A stretch of 64,000 nt of DNA from Nonomuraea polychroma (GTDB lineage Bacteria > Actinomycetota > Actinomycetes > Streptosporangiales > Streptosporangiaceae), in assembly GCF_004011505.1 (NCBI RefSeq), contig NZ_SAUN01000001.1, forward strand, positions 10,195,501 through 10,259,500, in the 5' to 3' direction. Position numbers and translations under genes: made by a program. Of this stretch, positions 1 to 7,512 are shown piece after piece. Every line of letters starts with the position of its first letter. Positions within the stretch are counted from its first letter, which is position 1. The notes below the pieces were generated by a model. It saw only the letters and a list, made by a program, of their open reading frames with translations. It was not told where the DNA came from and ran no database searches.

Positions 1-103
1 CCTTGGGCGGGTCCTGCAGCGGGTAGCCGAGGGCTTCGGCCCAGAAGGCCGACAGTCCGGCCGGGTCGGCGCAGTCGAAGGTGATCTGGACGTCGCGGGC
101 CAT
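1..103 (-). CDS. VOC-family (glyoxalase-like) protein, 5' end only
   Basis: Only the first 34 codons lie in the window; the gene runs off the left edge. The start reads MARDVQITFDCADPAGLSAF, followed by a WAEALGYP stretch, the typical opening beta-alpha unit of a vicinal-oxygen-chelate (glyoxalase/bleomycin resistance-like) domain with its 'D.ADP..LA.FW...LG' pattern. The ATG lies one base beyond the stop of the upstream DinB-like gene, so the two are almost certainly co-transcribed. Substrate unknown; metal-binding residues are outside the window. Confidence 0.75.
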   Translation of the reverse strand, partial: MARDVQITFDCADPAGLSAFWAEALGYPLQDPPK

Positions 104-104
104 C

Positions 105-689
105 TCAGCTCGCCTCCTGTCGGGTCTGCTGGTGGGTGTGCAGGTAGAGGTCGCGCAGCAGGCACACCTCGGCCAGATGGTGGATCAGCTCGCGGTTGAT
201 GTGCAGGACCAGCGCTGCCAGAGGACGCTCGGCGTGCTCTCCCTCCGCCTTCCCGGACGGGCGGGCGAGGCCGGTTTCGCCGAGGGATTCGACCCCGGCC
301 AGCCACGTGGCGTACTCCGCGTCGAGCTGGGCCAGCGCCGCGGTTGCGGTCGGGGCGTACTCGAACGAGTAGTAGTCGGTGGGCGCGCGACCGAAGTGCG
401 CGGCGTTGCGCATCGCGAGCACGCCGACGATCACGTGTCCGAGTCGCCAGGCGATCGTGGTGAACGGTGGCGGGTCGGGCACCGGCATCGCGAAGTCGAT
501 GGTCATCGCGCCGGCCCCGGCCTGCACCGGTGCGGTGCCGGTGCCGCGCGGGCGCACGCTCCAGCAGCCGGGCGCCGGTTCCCAGAAGTACTCGTCGTCG
601 GTGAGCCCGTCGAGCCGATCGCGCAGCTGGCTGGTCCAGTGCCAGGCGAGCTGCTCTCGGAGCAGAGGGTTCCAAGTCTGGTCGGTCAT
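105..689 (-). CDS. DinB-superfamily protein (DinB_2-like)
   Basis: 194 aa starting MTDQTWNPLLREQLAWHW. It looks like a four-helix-bundle DinB/YfiT-type protein: a leading 'LREQL.WHW' helix, an internal 'WRLGHVIVG' with a histidine, and a C-terminal helix with paired histidines (INRELIHHLAEV) suited to bind a metal. Proteins of this family act as thiol-dependent (often mycothiol) transferases or have no known activity. An in-frame ORF extends further upstream, but the start chosen opens the conserved domain and leaves a 61-base divergent promoter region facing the WYL regulator. The stop is followed after one base by the VOC gene, suggesting a two-gene operon. Confidence 0.8.
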   Translation of the reverse strand: MTDQTWNPLLREQLAWHWTSQLRDRLDGLTDDEYFWEPAPGCWSVRPRGTGTAPVQAGAGAMTIDFAMPVPDPPPFTTIAWRLGHVIVGVLAMRNAAHFGRAPTDYYSFEYAPTATAALAQLDAEYATWLAGVESLGETGLARPSGKAEGEHAERPLAALVLHINRELIHHLAEVCLLRDLYLHTHQQTRQEAS

Positions 690-750
690 GATTCCACCCT
701 GCCGCCAATACCGGACAGGATCGTTCCGTGATGTGTGAAACGATGACCGC

Positions 751-1710
751 GTGACCGTCGAGGCGACCACCGAGCGGGTGCTGCGGATGCTGGCGCTGCT
801 GCAGCGCCGGCCGTCCTGGACCGCCACCGAGCTCGCCGCCGAGCTGGGAGTCACCGACCGCTCGGTGCGCCGCGACGTGGAGCGGCTGCGCGCGCTCGGC
901 TACCCCGTGCACGCGTCGCCGGGCGTCGGCGGCGGCTACCAGCTCGGCGCGGGCACCCGGCTGCCGCCGCTGCTCCTCGACGACGAGGAGGCGATCGCGA
1001 CGGCGGTGTCCCTGCGGCTGGCCTCGGGGGGCACGGTCGCCGGGGCCGGCGAGGCGGCACTGCGCGCGCTGGCGAAGCTCGACCAGGTGATGCCGCCCCG
1101 GCTGCGCGCCGAGGTGCGAGCGGTGCACGGCGCGACCGAGACCCTGGTCGGCCCTGGGGTCGAGATCGATCCGGAGCTGCTGGTGACGCTCGCGCGGGCC
1201 TGTCGCGACGCCGTGCGGGTGCGGTTCCGGTACGCGGGCCGCGACGGCGGGGAGTACGAGCGCACGGTCGAGCCGGTGCGGATGGTCGCCACCGGCCGCC
1301 GCTGGTACCTGATGGCCTGGGACGTCGACCGCGACGACTGGCGCACCTTCAGGCTGGACCGGATGCGCGAGGTGGCGGCGACGACCTGGCGCTTCCGGGC
1401 AAGAGAGCATCCGGACCCCGTCGCCTACGTGCAGCGGTCCGTGACCGCGGCGCCGTACCGGTATCTCGCCCGCGTGCGGGTGCACGCCCGGCCCGACCAG
1501 GTGCGGGAGCTGGTGCCGCCCCAGGTGGGGCGGGTCGAGGACGATCGCGACGGGTGGTGCGTGCTCGTCGTCGGCGGGGAAGACCTGGAGTGGCTCGCCG
1601 TGCACGTGGCCAGGCTGCGCTTCGAGGTGGAAGTGCTGGAGCCGCCGGAGCTGCGGGAGGCCGCCGCCCTGCTCGCCCGCCGCCTCGCGGCGATGACCGG
1701 GACCGGCTGA
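751..1710 (+). CDS. WYL-domain helix-turn-helix transcriptional regulator (YafY/PafC-like)
   Basis: 319 aa from a GTG start. The N-terminus has an HTH_11-type winged helix (about residues 8-60; 'TATELAAELGVTDRSVRRDV' then 'RLRALGYPV', 'GGGYQLG'). Residues about 145-215 form a WYL domain with the core RRWYLMAWD and 'FRLDRM'. The C-terminal about 90 aa match a WCX extension. WYL domains bind nucleic-acid or small-molecule ligands; the target is unknown. It is divergent from the DinB/VOC pair with 61 bases between starts, so control of that pair is plausible but inferred. Confidence 0.85.
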   Translation: MTVEATTERVLRMLALLQRRPSWTATELAAELGVTDRSVRRDVERLRALGYPVHASPGVGGGYQLGAGTRLPPLLLDDEEAIATAVSLRLASGGTVAGAGEAALRALAKLDQVMPPRLRAEVRAVHGATETLVGPGVEIDPELLVTLARACRDAVRVRFRYAGRDGGEYERTVEPVRMVATGRRWYLMAWDVDRDDWRTFRLDRMREVAATTWRFRAREHPDPVAYVQRSVTAAPYRYLARVRVHARPDQVRELVPPQVGRVEDDRDGWCVLVVGGEDLEWLAVHVARLRFEVEVLEPPELREAAALLARRLAAMTGTG

Positions 1711-1852
1711 CGGACCCGGTCAAACAGCCGTCCCAGTGCCGGAGGATATCCTCCTCGTCCGGCTCGATGCCGTGTTCGCGCAGCTCAGAGCGCTGGCAGA
1801 AGAACCGCAAGTCAAGATCCCAGTCTGCTCCAACTACCTTCCAAGTCGTCAT
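1711..1852 (-). pseudogene. Possible 5' fragment of an unknown protein
   Basis: On the minus strand an ATG at 1852 opens a protein-like segment (MTTWKVVGADWDLDLRFFCQ, then an acidic ELREHGIEPDEEDILRHWDG). After about 45 residues the frame runs into the antisense of the WYL gene and loses protein character. It may be the beheaded end of a displaced gene, a tiny orphan ORF, or chance. I do not recognise the family. Its position immediately left of the RiPP cassette is the only reason to list it. Confidence 0.2.
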
Positions 1853-1912
1853 CCCTAACTTCGTCTTCGTAAGCACGACAGGTTCCACGGAAACACCGGG
1901 GGAACGAAGACA

Positions 1913-1928
1913 CACCGCGGAAGCGGTG
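1913..1928 (+). promoter_or_regulatory. Small hairpin next to the RiPP precursor ribosome binding site
   Basis: CACCGC-GGAA-GCGGTG is a perfect 6-bp stem closed by a GNRA-type GGAA tetraloop. It ends two bases before the AAAGGGGGA Shine-Dalgarno stretch of the precursor gene. Such a 5' leader hairpin could stabilise the precursor mRNA or hold the RBS open; function inferred. Confidence 0.4.
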
Positions 1929-1941
1929 AAAGGGGGACGAA

Positions 1942-2079
1942 ATGTCCAAGATCTCGCTGAACGACCTTGCCATCGACGGCGCCGAGCTGACCGAGGCCGA
2001 GCTGGGCGACGTGGCCGGCGGCCGGTGGACCATCTCCTGGTACATCGGTGGCAAGCCCGCCGAGTGGGAGAACAACTAA
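1942..2079 (+). CDS. RiPP precursor peptide with double-glycine leader (candidate graspetide)
   Basis: A 45-aa peptide preceded by a strong AAAGGGGGA RBS. The N-terminal part is an acidic leader ending ELTEAELGDVAGG, a classic double-glycine motif (Gly26-Gly27) of the kind cut by C39 peptidase-ABC exporters, and such an exporter lies downstream. The predicted core is RWTISWYIGGKPAEWENN (18 aa). It offers Thr3, Ser5 and Lys11 as donors and Glu14 and Glu16 as acceptors for the omega-ester or omega-amide links made by ATP-grasp ligases. There are no Cys residues, so lanthionine or thiazole chemistry is unlikely. It is separated from the modifying genes by a strong hairpin. The role follows from leader and context; no precursor family is recognised. 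Confidence 0.8.
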   Translation: MSKISLNDLAIDGAELTEAELGDVAGGRWTISWYIGGKPAEWENN

Positions 2080-2143
2080 CCCCGTACCGGGCGAGTTCTG
2101 ATCAGGAAGATGAGAACCATCCGTTCACATTGATCTCCTTCCG

Positions 2144-2179
2144 CGGCGGCGGAGCGGGCCCCGGCCCGCTCCGCCGCCG
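2144..2179 (+). terminator. Strong hairpin between RiPP precursor and enzymes (attenuator)
   Basis: A 17-bp perfect inverted repeat (2144-2160 with 2163-2179), all G/C except one A-T pair, with only two bases between the arms. It lies 64 bases after the precursor stop and 40 bases before the ATP-grasp start. No U tract follows, as is usual in actinomycetes. It probably works as a partial terminator or as a 3' stabiliser of the precursor mRNA, so that substrate is made in excess over enzyme. Confidence 0.75.
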
Positions 2180-2219
2180 TCTTCACGCTGAGAGACACCG
2201 CGAGCGAGGCGACTGGAAC

Positions 2220-3233
2220 ATGATCCTCATACTGAGCGAGCCTCTGGACGACACGGTCGACCTGGTGATGCCGAAGCTGCTGCGCCGGAACATTGCGGTG
2301 ACCTGGTGGGACAGCGGGGAGTTCCCCGCCAGGAGCCGCCTCACGGTGACCTTCGCGGACGGAGAGCACCGAATCACCCTCCACACCGACAACGGCACGC
2401 TCGATCTTTCGACGGTGACGGCGGTGTGGCGCAGGCGCCCGACCCGCTCGGCGGCGTCGGCCGAGGTGTCGGAGCCGAGCCATCGAGAGCACGTCGCCTG
2501 GCAGGCGCAGTTCCTTCTGGACGGAGCGTGGGACCTGATCCCCGCCCGGTGGCTGCCCGCGCGGCGCGAGCCAGAGCGTCAGGCCCACAACAAGATCATT
2601 CATATGGCCCGCGCGGCGGCGCTGGGTTTCTCCATACCGAAGACGTCGTTCACCAACGACCCGGCCGAGCTGGTCCCGGCGTACGAGCGTGCCGGGGGCA
2701 GGCTCATCGCCAAGCAGATCAACTCCGATGACTTCACGATCGACGGCGAGGAGCACCGTACGTACACGACCGTGCTGACCCGCCGTCACCTGACCTCACG
2801 GCACCTGCTCCAGCACGAGCCCGTGATCCTCCAGCCGTACGTGTCCAAGGCCGTGGAGCTGCGCGTGATCGTCGTGGCGGACGAGGTGTTCGCCGCCGAG
2901 ATCGACTCACAGGCGTCCCGGACGGCCAGGGAGGACTGGCGCCACTACGACGACGACCGGGTCAGGTACGCCGCGCACGCGCTTCCCGCGGACGTGGAAA
3001 AGCGGTGCGTCGAGCTGGTCGCCTCGTTGGGGCTGACGTACGGAGCCATCGACCTGATCCTCACACCGGAAGGCGACTACGTCTTCCTGGAGATCAACCC
3101 CAATGGCGCCTGGGGGTTCGTTGAGATGCGTACGGGCCTGCCCATCAGCGACGCCATCGCCGCCTGGCTCGCCCGCGACGAGATCGCCGGTCAGACGGTC
3201 ACCCCTGCGCAAGAAGGAGAGTCCCATGAGTGA
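2220..3233 (+). CDS. ATP-grasp ribosomal peptide maturase (graspetide ligase-like)
   Basis: 337 aa starting MILILSEPLDDTVDLVMPKL. The N-terminal pre-grasp part ends in a 'VWRRRP' element like MvdC/MvdD-type maturases; the ATP-grasp fold follows, with 'HNKIIHMARAAALGFSIPKT', a nucleotide-contact segment LIAKQI, the 'EPVILQPYVSK' strand, 'ELRVIVVADEVFAAEI' and the Mg-binding end DLILTPEGDYVFLEINPNG (acidic and Asn ligands). Such enzymes phosphorylate side-chain carboxylates of a precursor and close them on Ser/Thr/Lys as lactones or lactams. The ATG is the first in frame after the attenuator. Its stop overlaps the next start by eight bases, so it is translationally coupled. The type of bond formed here cannot be read from sequence. 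Confidence 0.85.
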   Translation: MILILSEPLDDTVDLVMPKLLRRNIAVTWWDSGEFPARSRLTVTFADGEHRITLHTDNGTLDLSTVTAVWRRRPTRSAASAEVSEPSHREHVAWQAQFLLDGAWDLIPARWLPARREPERQAHNKIIHMARAAALGFSIPKTSFTNDPAELVPAYERAGGRLIAKQINSDDFTIDGEEHRTYTTVLTRRHLTSRHLLQHEPVILQPYVSKAVELRVIVVADEVFAAEIDSQASRTAREDWRHYDDDRVRYAAHALPADVEKRCVELVASLGLTYGAIDLILTPEGDYVFLEINPNGAWGFVEMRTGLPISDAIAAWLARDEIAGQTVTPAQEGESHE

Positions 3234-4206
3234 CTTCGGCGCCGTGCTGGAGTCCGCCGTCGAACTGCTGCGCGGGCTGCCCCGCAGGCGCGCCCACGTC
3301 GACGCGGCCCGCAGGACCGCCGCGGAGTGGACGGCCGAGAACCCGGGAACCGATGCCCAGCTCGTCGTCGACCTCCGGCCCGGTACACCGGTGGTCGACT
3401 ACGACCTCCTGCTCGCGCACCCGGACGGCGGGACGGTCGCGCTGACCGCCCCGGCCGACGAGGGCGTGCCCTGGCTGATCGAGCACTCGACCCACTGGGC
3501 GGCGGGCCAGCTGGTCAGCGTGGACCAGGTTCACCTGTCCGTGGCCCAGGCGCTCACCATGCTGCGCTCGCTCTCCCGCACCACCATGTCCCCGCACGAC
3601 GAGATCGTCGAGCAGTGCCTGCTCCTCAACGAGGTGATGGCCGACGACGAGCCGCTGGCCGTCGAGGACCTCCAGGCGGCGGCCGACGAGTTCCGCAGAG
3701 GGCGCGGCCTGCACGACCGCGCGGCGACCGTCGCCTGGCTTGAGCAGGTCGGAATGTCCCTGCCGCAGTTCGAGGAGTATGTCGGCGGCATCGCCCGCCG
3801 CCGCAGGTTCCGGCGGCGCAAGGAGGCGGAGCTCGCCCCCGCCTGCCTCGCCACGCGCCGCGCCGAGTTCGCCAGGGTACGGGCTCTGTGGGTGACGGGT
3901 CCGGCCCCCCTCGCCGCCGCCGCGCCCGCCGATCTGATCGCCTCGCTGACGGCGGCCGCCGGTGAGGTCCAGGCGATCGTGGGCGACCGGTGGGAGTACG
4001 AGCTGCCCGAGCCGCTGCGGGGCGCCGAGCCCGGGAGCGTCGTCGGGCCCGTCCGGCATGAGAAGGGCTTCCTCACCGGCTCGGTGATCGAACGCCGTCC
4101 CGCCGAGGACGACCCCGCCACCCTGGCCGCCGCCGGGCAGGCCGCCTTCAACGCCTGGCTGGCCGAGCGCCGCGAGCGCGCGTCGATCGAATGGCACTGG
4201 TCATGA
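3226..4206 (+). CDS. PpiC-related putative peptide maturation protein
   Basis: 326 aa. The C-terminal about 70 residues contain 'LPEPLRGAEPGSVVGPVRHE' followed by KGFLTGSVIERRP, which looks like the end of a parvulin (PpiC) peptidyl-prolyl isomerase domain. The helical middle (residues about 110-210) is Arg/Glu-rich with 'GMSLPQFEEYV'. I recall a family of putative peptide maturation proteins with this architecture (TIGR04500, PpiC-related) that occurs with RiPP cassettes; the assignment is from memory. It may hold or isomerise the precursor during cyclisation or present it to the exporter. It has no signal peptide or membrane segment, so it should act in the cytoplasm. Start chosen by the overlap with the upstream stop (ATG 3226). 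Confidence 0.65.
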   Translation: MSDFGAVLESAVELLRGLPRRRAHVDAARRTAAEWTAENPGTDAQLVVDLRPGTPVVDYDLLLAHPDGGTVALTAPADEGVPWLIEHSTHWAAGQLVSVDQVHLSVAQALTMLRSLSRTTMSPHDEIVEQCLLLNEVMADDEPLAVEDLQAAADEFRRGRGLHDRAATVAWLEQVGMSLPQFEEYVGGIARRRRFRRRKEAELAPACLATRRAEFARVRALWVTGPAPLAAAAPADLIASLTAAAGEVQAIVGDRWEYELPEPLRGAEPGSVVGPVRHEKGFLTGSVIERRPAEDDPATLAAAGQAAFNAWLAERRERASIEWHWS

Positions 4207-4382
4207 GCCGCCCCATCTACCGTGAGGAGGCGCTGCGCCGGTACGCCGACCCCGCCACCCGGGAGAGCAAGCCGCTGGTCATCCGGCGAAGGTGGTTCGT
4301 GCTTCTCTGGGGGCTGGTCATGGTGCTCCTCGCCATCGGGGGCGGCCTCGCGCTCGTCGTGGCATCAGGGATTTCGTCATGA
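4203..4382 (+). CDS. 59-aa single-span membrane peptide of the RiPP cassette
   Basis: Starts at an ATG overlapping the previous stop (ATGA) and itself ends in an ATGA overlap with the exporter gene. The sequence has a charged cytoplasmic head (MSRPIYREEALRRYADPATR), a basic VIRRRW stop, then one hydrophobic helix (about residues 33-55) ending in GISS. The head and helix resemble the first about 50 residues of HlyD-type adaptor proteins found with bacteriocin exporters, but the whole extracytoplasmic part is absent. Likely an accessory subunit of the C39-ABC exporter or a membrane anchor for the maturation complex; both are inferences. Too short for automated confidence, but the overlaps on both sides support translation. 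Confidence 0.75.
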   Translation: MSRPIYREEALRRYADPATRESKPLVIRRRWFVLLWGLVMVLLAIGGGLALVVASGISS

Positions 4383-6526
4383 GCAGGCGCGTGCCGGTCC
4401 TGCTCCAGAACACCGTCGCCGAATGCGGGGCGGCGTGCCTGGCCATGGTGCTGTCGTTCCACGGGCACCGCCTCTCGCTCCACGAACTCACCGACCGGCT
4501 CCAGGTCGGCAGGGACGGGCTCACCGCGCTCGCCATCGTGGCGGGCGCCCGTGAGTCGGGGCTGACCGCCAAGGCCTTCTCACTGGAACCCGAGGACCTC
4601 GCCCGCATCCCCATGCCCGCCATCGTCCACTGGGAGTTCAACCACTTCGTCGTGGTCGAGCGCTGGGCTCCCGATCGCGTCGACATCGTGGACCCCGCGC
4701 GGGGGCGGCGCAGGCTCTCGGCGGAGGAGTTCAACGCCGGATTCACCGGCGTCCTGCTGGCCTTCGAGCCGGGCCCGGCGTTCCGGCGGGGGCGCTCCAG
4801 TGCGGCGAGCACGTGGCGGCGCCAGTTCCTGAAGAATCTCGTCATGCGCCGGCGGGGCCTGCTCGCGCAGGTCGTGCTCGCGTCGCTGCTGCTGCAGGCG
4901 CTCGGGCTGGTGCTGCCGCTGTTCTCGCAGGTGCTGGTGGACCGGGTGCTGCCCATGGGTGCCGATACGCTCCTTGGCGTGCTCGGCGCGGGCATACTGC
5001 TCGCCACGGTGACACAGTTCGTGGTCGGCGCGCTGCGGTCGGTCCTGTTGGTCGCGGTCCGGGCGGGCGCCGACGCCGAGCTGACCCGGGGAGTGGTCTC
5101 CCACCTGGTCGCCCTGCCGTACCGCTACTTCGCGCTGCGCGGCAAGGGAGACCTGGTCACCAGGGCGGGCAGCGTCGCGGTGCTCAGGGAGATGCTGACC
5201 GGCCAGATCCTGTCAGCCCTGCTGGACGGGCCGCTGGCGATCGGATACCTGATCCTGGTCTTCATACAGGACCCGCTGTTCGGTGCGTGCCTCCTCGGCG
5301 TCGCCGTCCTGCAGATCGTGCTGCTGCTGGCGACCAGCCGCCGGGTCAACTACCTCGCCCAGCAGGAACTGACCGCGTTCTCGGCGACGCAGAGCCAGCT
5401 GATCCAGGCCATCGGGGGAATCGAGACCCTCAAGGCGTCCGGGGCCGAGAAGCGCGCGGTCGACCAATGGTCCAAGAACTTCACCGCCCAGCTCAACGCG
5501 GACATCCGCGGCGGCATCACCCAGGGCCTGCTGGAGGCGGCGCTCGGCGCCTTCCGCGTGCTCGCCCCGCTCGGCCTGCTGTGGGTCGGGGCCTGGCGGG
5601 CACTGGACGGGGACCTCACCTTGGGCACTCTGCTCGCGCTCAACGCCATCGCCGTCGGCGCGCTCACACCGCTGTCGTCGCTCATGGCGAGCATGCAGAG
5701 CCTCCAGCAGGCGGGCGCCCACTTCGACAGGCTCTCCGACATCCTGACCTCCGACCCCGAACCCTCCGAAGGCATCGAGGTCCTCCGGTTGCGCGGCGCG
5801 GTCGAGCTGCGCAACGTCGGCTTCCGGTACGACCCCCGGGCGCCGTGGACGCTCCAGGGCATCTCACTGAAGATCGAACCCGGCCAGAAGGTCGCGTTGG
5901 TCGGCCCCTCCGGGTCGGGCAAGAGCACGCTGGCCCGGCTGCTGCTGGCCCTGCACACGCCGACCACGGGCGAGATCCTTTATGACGGGGTGCCGGTGAG
6001 CGAGCTCAACCTGCGCACGCTGCGGCGGCAGTTCGGCGTCGTCACCCAGGACCCCTCGCTCTTCACCGGCACGATCAGGGAGAACATCGCGCTCAACGAC
6101 CCCGACGCGTCCTTCGCCCGGATCGTCGAGACGGCGAAGACGGCCCGCCTGGACGCCGAGATCCGCCAGATGCCCATGGGGTACGAGACCATGCTCACCG
6201 AGGGCGCCGGACTCTCGGGCGGCCAGCGGCAGCGGCTCGCCCTCGCGCGTGCCCTGCTCTCCCGGCCGAAGATCCTGCTGCTGGACGAGGCGACCAGCAA
6301 CCTCGACAGCGAGAGCGAGGCGGCGATCGAGAGCCACCTCGCCCGGCTCACCCAGACCCGGATCGTCATCGCACACCGGTTGAGCACCATCCGCGACGCG
6401 GATCTGATCTTGGTGGTCGACGGCGGCCGCATTGTCGAGTGGGGCACCCATGAGCGGCTCCTGGCCTATGGAGGCCGTTACGCCGCCCTGGTGGCCGCCC
6501 AAACGGTGCGCGCGGCCTCGCCGTGA
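4379..6526 (+). CDS. Peptidase-containing ABC transporter (C39 peptidase, PCAT)
   Basis: 715 aa with the three PCAT parts. Residues 1-130 are a C39 peptidase: Gln10, catalytic Cys16 in AECGAACL, His89 in NHFVVV and Asp105 in VDPARG. Residues about 150-430 hold six membrane helices. The ABC domain has Walker A GPSGSGKST (about 509), Q-loop VTQDPSLF, signature LSGGQRQRLA (about 613), Walker B ILLLDEATSNLD and H-loop IAHRLST. It should cut the precursor after Gly26-Gly27 and export the modified core. The start overlaps the membrane-peptide stop (ATGA). Last gene of the cassette. Confidence 0.93.
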   Translation: MSRRVPVLLQNTVAECGAACLAMVLSFHGHRLSLHELTDRLQVGRDGLTALAIVAGARESGLTAKAFSLEPEDLARIPMPAIVHWEFNHFVVVERWAPDRVDIVDPARGRRRLSAEEFNAGFTGVLLAFEPGPAFRRGRSSAASTWRRQFLKNLVMRRRGLLAQVVLASLLLQALGLVLPLFSQVLVDRVLPMGADTLLGVLGAGILLATVTQFVVGALRSVLLVAVRAGADAELTRGVVSHLVALPYRYFALRGKGDLVTRAGSVAVLREMLTGQILSALLDGPLAIGYLILVFIQDPLFGACLLGVAVLQIVLLLATSRRVNYLAQQELTAFSATQSQLIQAIGGIETLKASGAEKRAVDQWSKNFTAQLNADIRGGITQGLLEAALGAFRVLAPLGLLWVGAWRALDGDLTLGTLLALNAIAVGALTPLSSLMASMQSLQQAGAHFDRLSDILTSDPEPSEGIEVLRLRGAVELRNVGFRYDPRAPWTLQGISLKIEPGQKVALVGPSGSGKSTLARLLLALHTPTTGEILYDGVPVSELNLRTLRRQFGVVTQDPSLFTGTIRENIALNDPDASFARIVETAKTARLDAEIRQMPMGYETMLTEGAGLSGGQRQRLALARALLSRPKILLLDEATSNLDSESEAAIESHLARLTQTRIVIAHRLSTIRDADLILVVDGGRIVEWGTHERLLAYGGRYAALVAAQTVRAASP

Positions 6527-6529
6527 CGG

Positions 6530-6640
6530 CTTTCCGACGTGTCGGGGCGTGGCAGGGCCGCGACGTGCCAGTGCAGGTGAGCGTTGCCCTGCTGGCTGCT
6601 CAGATGAAGCACGGTCCCGTACGGGAACGACGGTTGTAGC
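6530..6640 (-). pseudogene. Possible HIT-like protein fragment
   Basis: On the minus strand, between the exporter and the next gene, one frame reads YGTVLHLSSQQGNAHLHWHV followed by AALPRP. The HLHWHV element resembles the histidine triad (H-x-H-x-H) of HIT hydrolases, with a preceding Gly-Asn. No complete reading frame surrounds it and its 3' side runs into the antisense of the exporter gene. It may be a remnant cut by insertion of the RiPP cassette. Weak evidence: about 30 residues. Confidence 0.25.
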
Positions 6641-6708
6641 TTTCCATATCGAACGGCACGCACTTGATCGAATCGGCAGGCGAGCACAGAAACGGACTCG
6701 AACACCCC

Positions 6709-7221
6709 ATGACCACTTCCTGGATCACCCGCCCCGAGACCGCCGCCGACCTCGCCCAGATCCGCGAGGTCAACCTCGCCGCCTTCCCCACCCCTCACGA
6801 GGCGGACCTGGTCGAGGCCCTGCGTGCCGACCCGGCGGCCTGGCTGCCCGGCCTCTCGTGGATCGCGCAGCAGCCCGACGGCGCCATCGCCGGGTTCGCG
6901 CTGCTCACCCGCTGCCACGTCGACGGCTTCCCCGCCCTCACCCTGGGCCCGTGCGCCGTACGGCCGGAGCACCAGCGGCGCGGCGCCGGTTCGGCCGCCA
7001 TCCGCGGCGCCCTCGACGCCGCCCGGCAGCAGGGGGAAAACCTCGTGCTCGTGCTCGGCCACGCCGAGTACTACCCCCGCTTCGGCTTCGTCCCGGCCTC
7101 GCGCCATGGCATCCGGTCGCCCTTCGACGTCGAGGACAAGTACATGATGGCGCTCGTCTTCGACCCCAGCCGGCCCGTGCCGTCCGGCACCATCCGCTAC
7201 CCGGCCGCGTTCGGAGTCTGA
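6709..7221 (+). CDS. GNAT family N-acetyltransferase
   Basis: 170 aa beginning MTTSWITRPETAADLAQIRE. It has the GNAT order: an N-terminal 'IRPE...DL..I..VN..AF', a central strand GFALLTRCHV, 'LGPCAVRPEHQRRGAGSAAI' holding the acetyl-CoA loop (Q/R-x-x-G-x-G/A), and the C-terminal HAEYYPRFGFVPAS, typical of the YhbS-like subgroup. Substrate unknown. The upstream in-frame Met was rejected because the 15 extra residues do not belong to the fold. Monocistronic, with about 180 bases of non-coding DNA before it. Confidence 0.88.
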   Translation: MTTSWITRPETAADLAQIREVNLAAFPTPHEADLVEALRADPAAWLPGLSWIAQQPDGAIAGFALLTRCHVDGFPALTLGPCAVRPEHQRRGAGSAAIRGALDAARQQGENLVLVLGHAEYYPRFGFVPASRHGIRSPFDVEDKYMMALVFDPSRPVPSGTIRYPAAFGV

Positions 7222-7285
7222 CCCAACTGCGGCCACGCTCACCGACGGAGGTGAGCGTGGCCACCCCCACCCGGAGGGACCTCCT

Positions 7286-7512
7286 TCACGAGGGGGCGTG
7301 GTGGCGCTCGACCGCCGCCACGGTGCGCGCGACATCGCCCGCGATGATCGCGTTCACCAGCTCCGCGTGCACCTCCAGCCGAAGGCGGAGATAGTCCTCG
7401 TCGCGGCCGTCGTCGGGATCGGCGTGCTCGGACATCTCGGTGATGAACCGCGTCATGCTCAGGTAGACGGCCTTGGCCACATGGTTGGGGCTGATCTCGG
7501 CGATGCGCTACG
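7286..7512 (-). pseudogene. 3' remnant of a GntR/FadR-type (FCD domain) regulator
   Basis: The minus strand encodes about 75 residues matching the last part of an FCD ligand-binding domain: RIAEISPNHVAKAVYLSMTR, then HADPDDGRDED and 'RLEVHAELVNAIIAGDVART' with the usual helix 'AGDVARTVAAVERH'. The frame ends normally at 7286, but there is no DNA-binding domain: upstream of about 7512 the sequence changes abruptly to the sense strand of a different gene. A non-functional fragment. Confidence 0.7.

Noticed and set aside
2076..2789. Long minus-strand frame opposite the ATP-grasp gene
   Set aside because: An antisense shadow caused by high GC; the plus-strand frame carries all ATP-grasp motifs.
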